The notes beneath the pieces were generated by a model, which was given only the letters and a program-made list of their open reading frames with translations, did not search any database and had not been told where the DNA came from. Below, piece after piece: positions 1-8,970 of a stretch of DNA of 64,000 nucleotides. This DNA is from Fusobacteria bacterium ZRK30. Its GTDB lineage: Bacteria > Fusobacteriota > Fusobacteriia > Fusobacteriales > Fusobacteriaceae. How positions within the stretch are numbered: the first letter of the stretch is position 1; each line of letters opens with the position of its first letter. The translations under genes and the position numbers were made by a program. The stretch is from NCBI GenBank assembly GCA_024628785.1, contig CP102405.1:2294001-2358000 (forward strand), read 5' to 3'.

Positions 1-187
1 AATTTTCAGTTGAAATACCCATACCGCTGTCAAAGACATCTATAAATAGATATTTATCTTTATTTTGTATTTCAAAAAAAACAAATCCCGCCTCAGTATA
101 TTTAATAGCATTGTTTACAAGGTTATTTATTATCTGGTATATTTTTAATCCATCAGAATAAAATGATTTATTTGAACAATTATCTAG
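1..187 (-). pseudogene. Histidine kinase fragment (ATPase domain, N and G1 boxes)
   Basis: Read on the minus strand, this stretch encodes the start of a HATPase_c domain. It has an N-box-like segment (IINNLVNNAIKYTEAG) followed by a G1 box (FDSGMGIS), typical of two-component sensor kinases. The frame continues past position 1, so the C-terminus lies outside the window. The sensor and dimerisation parts that should precede it are missing: at about 160-195 the sequence changes to an ABC permease tail on the opposite strand. It is therefore a gene fragment at a rearrangement or assembly junction, not a complete kinase. The family call is solid; the cause of the truncation is unknown. Confidence 0.6.
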
Positions 188-302
188 TAATCTGGGAGCT
201 GCTGCTGCTACAGCAGTGATTGCAATCATACCTATTGTCATTTTATATGTTTCACTGCAAAAATACTTTGTAAAAGGAATGACCGATGGAGCTGTTAAAT
301 AA
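162..302 (+). pseudogene. C-terminal tail of a carbohydrate ABC transporter permease (MalG type)
   Basis: The plus-strand frame that ends in TAA at 300-302 encodes a last membrane helix and the tail QKYFVKGMTDGAVK. That is the hallmark C-terminus of MalG/UgpE-type sugar permeases of the binding-protein-dependent inner-membrane superfamily. The frame is open only back to a stop at 159-161, and permease similarity is visible only from about 189, so some 240 residues are absent. The DUF624 (YesL-like) protein and alpha-galactosidase that follow 24 bases later are classic partners of such transporters. The original locus was therefore probably an alpha-galactoside uptake operon whose upstream part has been lost or replaced here. 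Confidence 0.6.
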
Positions 303-325
303 ATTTTAATTTTAGGAGGTAATCT

Positions 326-889
326 ATGAAGCACATACTGGATTCAAAATTTTATAGAAGTGGAAATATTCTGTATAATATTATCTATTTAAATTTTTTG
401 ATTTGTTTATCTTCTCTTCCTATTATAACCATGGCTTCAGCAGTCAATGCTGGGTATAAGATGAATGTTTTAGATACCAATCTTAAAACAAAAAATTATT
501 TTAAAGAGTTTAAAAAAAACTTATTAAAAAAGATGCTGATCTCTTCTACATCTTTTATCTTAATACTTTTTTTTATCTATCTTACTCTATTTTTTATCGA
601 AAATAATTTTAATATCTTTATTATAGGAGTTACAGTATTTTTTTTAGTGGAGATATTAATCACTTACTTACATCTAATTTATATGGTAAAAGATAAAGAA
701 TTTTATGTTATGGATATAGTCAAGGCAGCTTTTATAAAAGGTAATACTAATCCTGTAAAATCTATTCTCTTTATCCTGATAACACTAGGTTTTGTTTTTC
801 TGTCTTTGACCATGCCAATCCTTTGGTTTTTTATCTTTATCCTGCAAATCGAATCATTTAAACTACTATTTCAAGGAGATCAGCTATGA
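326..889 (+). CDS. DUF624 (YesL-like) membrane protein
   Basis: This 187-residue integral membrane protein has four to five hydrophobic segments, at about residues 15-38, 50-75 (partly amphipathic), 73-110 and 140-180. The N-terminal pattern (residues 1-45, FYRSGNILYNIIYLNFL) is that of the DUF624/YesL family. These proteins are usually encoded beside carbohydrate ABC transporters and glycoside hydrolases; their biochemical role is not established. A clear Shine-Dalgarno (TAGGAGG) precedes the ATG. The stop overlaps the start of the alpha-galactosidase gene (ATGA), so the two are translationally coupled. With the permease tail just upstream, it belongs to a sugar-utilisation operon. Confidence 0.8.
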   Translation: MKHILDSKFYRSGNILYNIIYLNFLICLSSLPIITMASAVNAGYKMNVLDTNLKTKNYFKEFKKNLLKKMLISSTSFILILFFIYLTLFFIENNFNIFIIGVTVFFLVEILITYLHLIYMVKDKEFYVMDIVKAAFIKGNTNPVKSILFILITLGFVFLSLTMPILWFFIFILQIESFKLLFQGDQL

Positions 890-3123
890 ATATATTTATA
901 AATAAAAAAAAATTACAATTTCACCTGCAAAATAACGAGATAAGTTATATAATTGCCCCTCTAAAAAATAATCATATTGGAAACCTCTACTATGGAGCTA
1001 AGATTGAACATCAAAATGATTTTTCCCATATGATCCAGGAATCCGACTATGTCTTACCGGATACTCCCAATATATTTGAAGATAACTTTGGATTTACACT
1101 AGACACAGTAAAAGCTGAGTATCCAAGCTTTGGTCAAGGGGACTACCGAGAACCAGCTATAGAAATTTTACAAAAAAATGGAAGTACCCTTACAGATTTT
1201 AAATATAAAAGTTATAGAGTCATCTCAGGTAAGCCATCTTTAGAATCACTGCCTGCAACTTATGTAGAAGACGGCAAAGAAGCCCTTACCTTAGAACTTA
1301 CATTAGAAGATAAAGTTATTGAAAGTGAATTAATATTGACCTATACAATCTATCGAGATTTCCCTGTAATCACAAGAAATGTTAAAGTCATAAACAATTC
1401 CAGTGAATTTTTAAATATCAAAAGACTTATGAGTATGAGTTTGGACCTTGACAGAGATAACTACTCGATCTTCCACCTTTCTGGAGGATGGAGCAGGGAA
1501 AGGCAATTTATAGAAAGAGAAGTAAAACACGGAAAACTATCTATCAACAGCAGCAGGGGAACCAGCAGTGCCAACCATAATCCATTTATAGGGCTCAAAA
1601 GAGGCTATGTAGATGAAAAAGTAGGAGAAGTTTTCGGCTTTAACCTGATCTATAGCGGTAATTTCAAAGGGAGTGTAGAAGAGGACCACTATGGTATTAC
1701 AAGGGTTTCCATGGGAATAAATCCATTTAATTTTAATTGGGAATTAGAATCTCAGAAGGAGTTTCAATCACCGGAAGCTGTAATGGTTTATTCTAACAAA
1801 GGTATTTCTCATATGAGTAAGACTTTTAATACCCTTTATAGAACCAGACTGGCAAAGGGAATCTATAGGGATAAAGAAAGACCCATCCTCCTAAATAACT
1901 GGGAAGCCACATATTTTGATTTTAACGAAAAGGAAATTTTAAATATTGCTGCAAAAGCTGAGGAATTGGGAATAGAATTATTCGTATTGGATGACGGATG
2001 GTTTGGAGCCAGGAATGATGACAGTCAGGGATTGGGAGATTGGACAGTAAACTATAGTAAACTCCCTAGCGGGATTAACGGACTTTCAAAAAAAATTGAG
2101 GAAATGGGGTTAAAATTTGGATTATGGTTTGAACCTGAGATGGTCAATAAAAATAGCGACCTTTATCGCTCCCATCCTGATTGGATCTTAGAAGTTCCTA
2201 ATCGTAAAGGAACTCCAAGCAGAAAACAATTTACCCTGGATTTTTCCAGAGAAGATGTGAGAGATTATATCTATGAAAGTCTTGAAAAAATAATAAAAAC
2301 ATCATCTATCTCCTATATAAAGTGGGATATGAATCGTCCCATGACTGAAATTATGTCCAATAATCTGCCTTATACAAAACAAGGTGAAGTAGCTCATAGA
2401 TATATCTTAGGATTATACGAGCTCTTAGAAAAAATAACTAAAGAATTCCCTCATATATTATTTGAGTCTTGTGCCAGCGGCGGGAATAGATTTGATGGCG
2501 GAATGCTCTACTATATGCCTCAAGGCTGGACTAGTGATAACACCGATGCTGTAGACCGATTAAAAATTCAATATGGAACATCTATGGTATATCCTATTAG
2601 TTCCATGGGAGCTCATATTTCAGCAGTTCCCAATCATCAGACAGGACGTATAACAGATATAAATTTTAGAGCCAGTGTAGCTTATTTTGGAAGTTTTGGA
2701 TATGAACTGGACCTAAATAAAATAACATTAGTGGAGCAGAATTTAGTCAAAAATCAAATAATTTTTATGAAAAATAATAGAAAGCTATTCCAATTTGGAG
2801 ATTTTTATAGATTGCGTTCTCCATATAAAGGTGAAAATACTTCCTGGATGGTTGTAAGTAAAGATAAAAGAGAAGCTATTGTAGGAGACTATACCAGATT
2901 AATCAATGCTAACTACGGCTTTGATCGTTTAAAATTAACAGGCTTAGACCCTGATCTTGAATATAAAGTTGAAAGTGATTCCTCCATTCAAAATAAAAAA
3001 GGTAAGGGGGACGAACTTATGAACTCAGGATTAATTTTTGGAAAAACCTTTTTTGGAACATCTCCTTTAAATGAAAGTATTGGAGATTTTAAAAGTCGAA
3101 TCATAAAAATTACAGCAATATAA
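886..3123 (+). CDS. Alpha-galactosidase, glycoside hydrolase family 36
   Basis: This 745-residue cytoplasmic enzyme hydrolyses terminal alpha-1,6-galactosides such as melibiose and raffinose. An N-terminal beta-sandwich domain (about 1-320) is followed by a TIM barrel (about 330-660) and a C-terminal sheet domain. Visible motifs are NNWEATYFDF near 337, DDGWFGARNDD near 369, GLWFEPEMV near 412, KWDMNRP with the expected nucleophile Asp481, CASGGNRFD near 529, and SDNTDA with the expected acid/base Asp551. There is no signal peptide. Length and motif order match bacterial GH36 enzymes. The start overlaps the DUF624 stop by ATGA and has its own SD (AAGGAG). A strong terminator follows. Confidence 0.93.
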   Translation: MNIFINKKKLQFHLQNNEISYIIAPLKNNHIGNLYYGAKIEHQNDFSHMIQESDYVLPDTPNIFEDNFGFTLDTVKAEYPSFGQGDYREPAIEILQKNGSTLTDFKYKSYRVISGKPSLESLPATYVEDGKEALTLELTLEDKVIESELILTYTIYRDFPVITRNVKVINNSSEFLNIKRLMSMSLDLDRDNYSIFHLSGGWSRERQFIEREVKHGKLSINSSRGTSSANHNPFIGLKRGYVDEKVGEVFGFNLIYSGNFKGSVEEDHYGITRVSMGINPFNFNWELESQKEFQSPEAVMVYSNKGISHMSKTFNTLYRTRLAKGIYRDKERPILLNNWEATYFDFNEKEILNIAAKAEELGIELFVLDDGWFGARNDDSQGLGDWTVNYSKLPSGINGLSKKIEEMGLKFGLWFEPEMVNKNSDLYRSHPDWILEVPNRKGTPSRKQFTLDFSREDVRDYIYESLEKIIKTSSISYIKWDMNRPMTEIMSNNLPYTKQGEVAHRYILGLYELLEKITKEFPHILFESCASGGNRFDGGMLYYMPQGWTSDNTDAVDRLKIQYGTSMVYPISSMGAHISAVPNHQTGRITDINFRASVAYFGSFGYELDLNKITLVEQNLVKNQIIFMKNNRKLFQFGDFYRLRSPYKGENTSWMVVSKDKREAIVGDYTRLINANYGFDRLKLTGLDPDLEYKVESDSSIQNKKGKGDELMNSGLIFGKTFFGTSPLNESIGDFKSRIIKITAI

Positions 3124-3124
3124 T

Positions 3125-3176
3125 AAAAAACCTCCTAAACTTAGAATTATCTAAGTTTAGGAGGTTTTTTTATTTA
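3125..3176. terminator. Bidirectional intrinsic terminator
   Basis: A perfect 14-bp stem (3131-3144 pairing with 3151-3164, loop AATTAT) is flanked by A6 on the left and T6 on the right. It can therefore stop transcription of both the alpha-galactosidase gene (plus) and the convergent symporter gene (minus). Confidence 0.9.
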
Positions 3177-3180
3177 TTTA

Positions 3181-4506
3181 CTAACTTTTTACTCTAACCT
3201 CTCTAGGCCTTCCCACTGCCAAGATTATAAAGTTCATCAAGAATGAAAAAATAATTATGAGATTTCCTGATGTTCCTCCCATTAATTTACCGCAGAGAGC
3301 CAGACCTCCTCCCAATAAAATTCCTGATATAGCATATTTTTTTTCACACCTATATCCTATAATTCCTGCCAGGCATGGTACTATAAAGGCTCCTGAATAG
3401 ACCGCCAGAGCAAGGAGCATAGTCGGCAATATAAAGGTAAATTTCAATGCCACCAGTATAGAAAATCCACCAAAAATAAGGATGAATACCCTGGTTAATT
3501 TAATGGATTTCTCCTCCCTCAAGTTCCTCATAAAGATCTGGGCAAAAGTAGAGGAAGCAGTAAGCAGGGTCGTATCTGCTGAGGAGATAACTGCCGATAA
3601 CAGTCCAAAGTAAAGTAAGATTACTATTGGCTGGGGCAATACTCTGTCTGCTAAAAACATCAACACAGATCCCTTTACTATATCTACCCCGTAATTTGAA
3701 CTCACATAAACTCCTATCCCTGCTAGAATAAAGCCCAATGGAATTAAGATTACAATGGATAATTTTATAGCTTGTTTAGCCGTCTCCTCATCCCTGGCAC
3801 AAAATATTCTGGAATAGATATCAGGTCCCACTAAAAAAGTAGATGAATAGGTAAGGATCATGATAAAAAGATCTAAATAACCAAATTTTTCATTGATCAT
3901 TCCCACTCCGCCTATATCTCCTCCACCTTTTAAGATATAGGTAAAACAAAGAATAACTCCAGCTATTATAAATAAAAACTGAATAAAATCTGTTTTTATA
4001 ATGGATAATTGACCCCCTAAAAACGTATAGGCAATAAATACCAGACCACTTATAATAACTGCAGTAGAATAGTTTATATCCACAAAAATAGAGATTATCT
4101 TAGCCGATCCCATTATCTGGGCTGCGACTATACCTATCCATGCAATGGGGATGATAATAGATGACAGAACCTTTACCTCATTTCCATAAAACTCTCCCAT
4201 TAGTTCCGGTAAATTATAACTTTTATATTTTTTTAACCTGTCTACCAGGGGTAAAAGGCCTAAAAGGCCTAAAGCTGCACAGAGCATAAACCAAGAGCCG
4301 GCCCATCCATTGGCATAAGAAAAATTAACACTTCCTATAATCGCTGAACTTCCTAATACTGTGGCCAAAAGACTTCCCGCAATTTCTTTCACACCGGCAT
4401 CTTTTCCGGCTATAAAATAGTCTTTCGTTCCTCTAATTTTTTTGTAAGAACTATATCCTATAAAGATAACTAAGAAAAAATATAAACTTAAAATCACCTG
4501 ATTCAT
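3181..4506 (-). CDS. Sodium:solute symporter family (SSS) transporter
   Basis: This 441-residue inner-membrane protein has about 12-13 hydrophobic helices and no signal peptide. The N-terminal signature (GYSSYKKIRGTKDYFIAGKDAG, residues about 17-38) and the glycine/serine-rich helix with GSSAIIGS are typical of the SSS/PutP superfamily, which couples uptake of solutes such as amino acids, sugars or vitamins to a sodium gradient. The substrate cannot be read from sequence. It follows the NhaC-family gene and the ornithine operon on the same strand, but a hairpin at 4561-4588 lies between, so it may be a separate unit. A role in amino-acid uptake is an inference from position only. An SD (TAGGAGTGG) precedes the ATG. 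Confidence 0.85.
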   Translation of the reverse strand: MNQVILSLYFFLVIFIGYSSYKKIRGTKDYFIAGKDAGVKEIAGSLLATVLGSSAIIGSVNFSYANGWAGSWFMLCAALGLLGLLPLVDRLKKYKSYNLPELMGEFYGNEVKVLSSIIIPIAWIGIVAAQIMGSAKIISIFVDINYSTAVIISGLVFIAYTFLGGQLSIIKTDFIQFLFIIAGVILCFTYILKGGGDIGGVGMINEKFGYLDLFIMILTYSSTFLVGPDIYSRIFCARDEETAKQAIKLSIVILIPLGFILAGIGVYVSSNYGVDIVKGSVLMFLADRVLPQPIVILLYFGLLSAVISSADTTLLTASSTFAQIFMRNLREEKSIKLTRVFILIFGGFSILVALKFTFILPTMLLALAVYSGAFIVPCLAGIIGYRCEKKYAISGILLGGGLALCGKLMGGTSGNLIIIFSFLMNFIILAVGRPREVRVKS

Positions 4507-4556
4507 TTAACCACTCCTAAAAATTATAATACAGATATTATATCATATTCTTTAAA

Positions 4557-4590
4557 GTAAAAATCCCTCCTAAAATTAGGAGGGATTTAT
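4557..4590 (-). terminator. Intrinsic terminator after the NhaC-family gene
   Basis: A 12-13 bp stem (4561-4573 with 4576-4588, rich in CCCTCC/GGAGGG) has A residues to its left, which are U on the minus transcript. The T-rich right flank could also terminate plus-strand transcription. It separates the NhaC-family gene from the SSS symporter gene. Confidence 0.75.
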
Positions 4591-4595
4591 TTTTT

Positions 4596-6005
4596 TTATG
4601 CTTCTGCTTCTACTTTTTCCTTTTCTACCTTCTCAATTGAAAATCCTGTATATCCATAGATTATAGCTATAATTGGATTGATTAAGTTTAAGAAACAATA
4701 CGGAACATAAGTCCATGGTGCCAGCCCTAAGGTAGCTATCATATAAGCTCCACATGTGTTCCAAGGAATTAATGGTGATGTCAGTGTTCCTGCATCCTCT
4801 AGTGATCTCGAAAGATTTTTAGGGTGTAATCCCTTCTCTGTATATGCATCTTTAAACATTCTTCCTGGTACAACTATTGAAAGATATTGATCTCCTGCTA
4901 TTGAGTTTACAAAAATCGGTGTCAATATAGTTACTAAGATCAAGTTTCCAGTAGAGTGTGCTACAGATAAAATCTTCATTGCTAAAGTTGCTAACATTTG
5001 TGTCTTTTCCATTATTCCACCTAAGATCATAGCACAAAGAATTAGTGAAACAGTCCACATCATAGAGTCTAATCCCCCTCTATTTAATAGGTCGTCTACC
5101 ATCGGTAATCCCGATTCAGCTGAATAACCATAGTGTAAAGTTGAAAATACTGATCCCAATGACGCTCCTTGGAAGACCATTGCTGCTATTCCACCCAGGA
5201 TAGCTCCACCGAATAATCCAGGTATTGCAGGAACTTTCATTATTACTGCTCCGATAACAATAATCGGTACTAATAATAATAATGGGCTAATATTAAAGTT
5301 TCCACTTAGAGTAGCTAATATTCCATCAATCATCTCTGTATTTAGCGCAGATCCTGTATATTTACTTCCAATAAATCCAAATAAAATTATAGAGATAATG
5401 AAACTAGGTACTGTTGTATACAACATATGCTTAATATGCTCAAATAGTGTAGCTCCTGCCATTGCTGGTGCTAAATTTGTTGTATCTGATAATGGTGATA
5501 ATTTATCCCCCATATATGCTCCGGAAATAATTGCACCGGCTACTATATTTCTAGGTATTCCAAGTCCCTCTCCTACACCAATAAGTGCTATACCTACTGT
5601 TGCCGCTGTTGTCCATGATGAACCTGTTGCTACCGATACAATAGCACATATGATAACTGTTGCCGGTAAAAATATTCCAGGTGACAAGATCTTTAATCCA
5701 TAAAATATCATAGTTGGTACTACACCAGACTGAATCCAAGTTCCTACTACCATTCCAATTATCATAAGAATTATAATTGCACCTAAAGCCATCTTAATAG
5801 TTTCAACCATTCCTTCTTCTATCTCTTTCCATGTGTAATTTAAACCAAATATAGCTACTCCAGCTGCAAAAAATGCCGATACTAAGATAGGTATGTGTAC
5901 GTCAATGTGTGCAATTTGAATTGCATAAAATAAACTACCTATTAAGAATAACAATGGTATCAGTGCATACATAAATGTCGTTTCCTTTTTCATCTTACTC
6001 CCCAT
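4596..6005 (-). CDS. nhaC: NhaC-family Na+/H+ antiporter-type transporter (lysine riboswitch controlled)
   Basis: This inner-membrane protein of about 469 residues has 11-12 helices and belongs to the NhaC ion-transporter family. Conserved features include GSSWTTAATVGIALIGVG, GAIISGAYMGDKLSPLSDTT and SPLIPWNTCGAYM. The open frame extends 92 residues further upstream (to 6278), but I place the start at the ATG at 6003-6005. It has an excellent SD (CAGGAGGG, 8 bases away), and the upstream frame is a riboswitch plus terminator, not coding. Lysine-riboswitch-controlled NhaC homologues are known and have been proposed to carry lysine. Here the gene closes an ornithine-degradation operon, so ornithine, arginine or lysine exchange is plausible. 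The actual substrate is inferred. Confidence 0.85.
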   Translation of the reverse strand: MGSKMKKETTFMYALIPLLFLIGSLFYAIQIAHIDVHIPILVSAFFAAGVAIFGLNYTWKEIEEGMVETIKMALGAIIILMIIGMVVGTWIQSGVVPTMIFYGLKILSPGIFLPATVIICAIVSVATGSSWTTAATVGIALIGVGEGLGIPRNIVAGAIISGAYMGDKLSPLSDTTNLAPAMAGATLFEHIKHMLYTTVPSFIISIILFGFIGSKYTGSALNTEMIDGILATLSGNFNISPLLLLVPIIVIGAVIMKVPAIPGLFGGAILGGIAAMVFQGASLGSVFSTLHYGYSAESGLPMVDDLLNRGGLDSMMWTVSLILCAMILGGIMEKTQMLATLAMKILSVAHSTGNLILVTILTPIFVNSIAGDQYLSIVVPGRMFKDAYTEKGLHPKNLSRSLEDAGTLTSPLIPWNTCGAYMIATLGLAPWTYVPYCFLNLINPIIAIIYGYTGFSIEKVEKEKVEAEA

Positions 6006-6037
6006 AATCAATTCCCTCCTGTTTTTTTTTATAAGTA

Positions 6038-6074
6038 ACAAAAAAGAGCTATCGATAACGCTACCAATAACTCC
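6038..6074 (-). terminator. Riboswitch expression-platform terminator
   Basis: On the minus strand, a long GU-containing hairpin (6073 down to 6046, arms GAGTTATTGG and CGATAGCTC) is followed at once by six U residues (6045-6040). It lies between the lysine-riboswitch aptamer and the SD of the NhaC-family gene. That is the expected arrangement for ligand-induced premature termination. Confidence 0.8.
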
Positions 6075-6110
6075 AACAATAAAACTTAAATAAGGTCTAT
6101 GCTCAAAATC

Positions 6111-6291
6111 ATTTAATAGCACATCACCAATTTTATATGGTGACAGTCTTATGGGTATTCTCCATAATCCCAACACAAAGAATTCTGACTTTTTTCTTCG
6201 CATTTCGGCAAATTTACCTTTCATCTCAGGGTCAAAGCTTGTCATAACTAGCCTAAAATTACTTTTTAATATTTGCAACCTCTATCTAAAT
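6111..6291 (-). promoter_or_regulatory. Lysine riboswitch (L box) upstream of the NhaC-family gene
   Basis: The minus-strand leader has the L-box layout. A P1 stem (ATTTAGATAG at 6291-6282 with CTATTAAAT at 6119-6111) encloses the conserved core pieces AGAGGTTGC, AAAGTAA, GCCGAAATGCGAAG, TTGGGA and CTGTCACC in the expected order, within about 180 nucleotides. A terminator follows. The family is a lysine-binding aptamer that normally represses lysine synthesis or transport genes by termination. The motifs were recognised by eye; a covariance-model search would settle it. It lies directly after ornithine racemase, so it may give the transporter its own regulation within the ornithine operon. 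Confidence 0.82.
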
Positions 6292-6340
6292 TTTTCTTTT
6301 CTGAGAGTTATTCTATAATAATCTATTAACTTTGTCAAAT

Positions 6341-7405
6341 TTAATCAAATACCTTTTTCACATAGGGTGACGTGGTCAACTGTAAAAGAGATCCATAATC
6401 TAGCTTAAATTCCACGATATCTCCTACCTTATATTCCCTTTTTGAATCAGTTACATCCAACACCAAATGATCACTGCTGGCACCTAATATTATTAACTTT
6501 TCATCCATTGGTTCTAAATTAGACTGATCTACATCTTGTTTTCCAATAGCCAAAATAGCCCTTTTTCTCTTTCCTCTATCGACAAATACAGGTTTTTCTC
6601 CAAAAGCATTGAGTCCGATCTCCCCAACTGGATAAGATTGCTTTTCCTTTAACTCTATTATTTCTACTTCTAATTTTACACTATCATAGAAACAGCCCTC
6701 GAGATCTTTTCCATAAGCCGTTTCACGACCAAAGATAAGTGATTCCCCCAGCCTTAAGTTATTTATTTTAGGAGGCATGTTGTTTTTCCACAATAGATCC
6801 AAACTGCTGGAATTTCCCCCTGATATAATATTTAGCTTTAAATTATATTTTTCCTCTATTAAATCTGAAACTTTTTCTAATTGCCCTAAATTATCGAAAC
6901 TAGGAATAATTCCTCCGTAACACGTTAGATTCACACCTATTCCCTCTAATTTAATATTTTTCATAGAATTTATTTGTTCCATATACCTCTCTACATCTTC
7001 TGGCAGGATCCCCTCTCGAAGATCTCCTAATTCAAGCATCAGGATGATTCTATGGACTCTATACTGTTTGCCGGCCTCTTCATTCAAAAGAGCTATAGTA
7101 GATATTTCACTGTTTAAACTTATATCTACGTGTTTTATCACCTCTTTTATCTGAGATCTCATTGGCAAACGAATCATTATCTTGGGAACATCCAGGTTTT
7201 CATATTTTTTTAAATTTTCCACTCTAGAATCTCCTAAATATCTTACTCCTCCCTCTACCAATACCTTAGCTATCTCTATACTCCCTGAAAAAACCTTGGT
7301 TACTCCCACTACATCTATTTGGGATTCCTTGCATTTTTTTGTCAAAAATTTTACATTTTCTCCGATCTTACTTAGATCTACTACTACTCTTGGGTATTCA
7401 GTCAT
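6341..7405 (-). CDS. orr: Ornithine racemase (alanine-racemase-fold, PLP)
   Basis: This 354-residue enzyme converts L-ornithine to D-ornithine, the substrate of the aminomutase encoded by oraSE. It has an alanine-racemase N-terminal barrel with the PLP lysine in VVGVTKVFSG (Lys37). Further on are MLELGDLREG, SGGNSSSLD and a C-terminal domain containing GDIVEFKLDYGSLL. Length and motifs match the Orr family (YhfX-like racemases found in ornithine clusters) rather than the canonical Alr, which has a separate gene here. The start overlaps the stop of the chaperone gene by ATGA (7402-7405), showing tight coupling. The operon context makes the ornithine assignment strong. Confidence 0.9.
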   Translation of the reverse strand: MTEYPRVVVDLSKIGENVKFLTKKCKESQIDVVGVTKVFSGSIEIAKVLVEGGVRYLGDSRVENLKKYENLDVPKIMIRLPMRSQIKEVIKHVDISLNSEISTIALLNEEAGKQYRVHRIILMLELGDLREGILPEDVERYMEQINSMKNIKLEGIGVNLTCYGGIIPSFDNLGQLEKVSDLIEEKYNLKLNIISGGNSSSLDLLWKNNMPPKINNLRLGESLIFGRETAYGKDLEGCFYDSVKLEVEIIELKEKQSYPVGEIGLNAFGEKPVFVDRGKRKRAILAIGKQDVDQSNLEPMDEKLIILGASSDHLVLDVTDSKREYKVGDIVEFKLDYGSLLQLTTSPYVKKVFD

Positions 7406-8787
7406 AAAGTTTCCACCTCCTCTATTTTTAAACTTTTTTTCAACAATCTAACTGCTGATTCTTTATTATATTTTGAAAGGACTCCCAAAGAAGCCATAAT
7501 ATAATCATTATCTATCAATAATTTTGCCTCTGGCGTAGGCAGGAGTTTATCTCCCTTATTACTCATAGCTACTTTTTTTAAGATCTCTATTCTATTAGGT
7601 ATACGGGTTAACGCTCCCCCAGTCCCTATTATCCACTTAATACTGGTCAGATCTTTTCCCTCAGCCAGAGTTTTTTTAGTTTCACCAAAGAGATGTCTAT
7701 ATCCCCCAGCATGCCGATGAACCGACATAATCACTGCTTTTTCTGTCAAGATCTCTACTATTTTTATCTCCATTTCACTTTTAGGAATAGGAGGGAAATT
7801 CAAAAGATGCTCTGTCAATTCATCTTCTTCAACAGATAATTCCTTGGCTAAGTTTTTTTCCCCGACTATCTCAACTATATTTCTCATATTTACGTATACT
7901 CCTAGATCCCCCTCTACAGTTCTTTTGGCTACAGGTTCTGGAGAGATTAAAATCCTCGTTATCTCCTCACTGCCGTCAGTTACCGAGTGGATATCCGTAG
8001 TTGCTCCTCCCACATCTATAGTGACCAGATCTCCTATAACTTCTTTTAAGATCTTAGAGGATTCCATTACAGCTCCCGGCGTAGGTACTATAGGCCCGCT
8101 TACTATATCTCTTACCCTCTCCATCCCTGGAGCATGAATTATATGCTCTTCAAAAACATCTTGAATTACACGTCTTACAGGCTCTACATTTAACCGATCT
8201 ATTTTTGGATATACATTTTCTACTATTTTTAAAAGTTTTTCTTTCCCATAGTCCTCAAATATTAATTTTATCTCCTCACAATTCTGAATATTTCCTGCAT
8301 ATATTATAGGAGTATCCAAATCAAGTTTAGCTAGAAGTTCTGCATTGTATAGAGCTGTGTCCCGCTCACCATAATCCACTCCTCCAGCAAGTAAAATTAT
8401 ATTCGGTCTTATTTTTTCTATCTCCTTTAGATCTGTTCTTCTCAATTTTCCCGATGTTACCATATGAATGTTTGCTCCTGCTCCTAGTGCCGCTTCCTTT
8501 GCTGCTTTAGCTGTCATATCGTACACCAATCCATGAACAGTCATCTTCAAGCCCCCTGCTGCACTACTTGTAGCTAAGAACTCATCATATTCCAACTCTT
8601 TAATCCCCAGTTTTTCTTCTAGATCATATGTAGCATCCATAAGACCCAGATTAACATCCCCTTGATCTACCGTGGTAGGAGCTTGTCCCTGCCCTATAAA
8701 TTTTGGACTTTCTCCATTTAAATTTCCAAAGGCATTAACAACTGTTGTAGTACTTCCTATCTCTGCTACCAAAACATCTATTTTCAT
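7402..8787 (-). CDS. MutL/GlmL-like ATPase, probable aminomutase reactivating chaperone
   Basis: This 461-residue protein belongs to the actin-like ATPase group that includes MutL/GlmL, encoded beside the B12-dependent glutamate mutase. Visible signatures are the phosphate-1 loop VAEIGSTTTVV (residues about 7-17), SSAAGGLKMTV near 56, ILLAGGVDYG near 131, VTIDVGGATTDIHSV near 255 and IIGTGGALTRIPN near 390. In ornithine clusters such a gene accompanies oraE. The family role, inferred by analogy with diol dehydratase reactivases, is to replace damaged cobalamin on the mutase. It lies 183 bases after oraE and overlaps orr. It is not the DNA mismatch-repair MutL. Confidence 0.85.
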   Translation of the reverse strand: MKIDVLVAEIGSTTTVVNAFGNLNGESPKFIGQGQAPTTVDQGDVNLGLMDATYDLEEKLGIKELEYDEFLATSSAAGGLKMTVHGLVYDMTAKAAKEAALGAGANIHMVTSGKLRRTDLKEIEKIRPNIILLAGGVDYGERDTALYNAELLAKLDLDTPIIYAGNIQNCEEIKLIFEDYGKEKLLKIVENVYPKIDRLNVEPVRRVIQDVFEEHIIHAPGMERVRDIVSGPIVPTPGAVMESSKILKEVIGDLVTIDVGGATTDIHSVTDGSEEITRILISPEPVAKRTVEGDLGVYVNMRNIVEIVGEKNLAKELSVEEDELTEHLLNFPPIPKSEMEIKIVEILTEKAVIMSVHRHAGGYRHLFGETKKTLAEGKDLTSIKWIIGTGGALTRIPNRIEILKKVAMSNKGDKLLPTPEAKLLIDNDYIMASLGVLSKYNKESAVRLLKKSLKIEEVETL

Positions 8788-8893
8788 ATCTCTGCTCCTC
8801 TACCCTCTTTCTTTTGTGATATCTTCCTGGAATATCAAATTAAATATATTAAATACTCAACTTTAAATGGGAACCTCAAAGAAAGAAACCCAA

Positions 8894-8922
8894 GCAGTAA
8901 TTTTTATATTAAAACTACTGCT
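8894..8922 (-). other. Strong intercistronic hairpin between oraE and the chaperone gene
   Basis: GCAGTAA at 8894-8900 and TACTGC at about 8917-8922 form the base of a nearly perfect stem-loop, with an A/T-rich extension of the stem. No U-tract follows on the minus transcript, so it looks like an mRNA stability or processing element rather than a terminator. The 183-base gap holding it is the longest inside the operon after oraE. Confidence 0.5.
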
Positions 8923-8970
8923 GCAGGCCCCCTCCTATGAAGGGTAAAACATTTATTTAGAAAAGTAACT

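Noticed and set aside
6006-6278. 92-residue N-terminal extension of the NhaC-family protein
   Set aside because: It overlaps the lysine riboswitch and terminator; a strong SD and ATG at 6005 start the family-like sequence.
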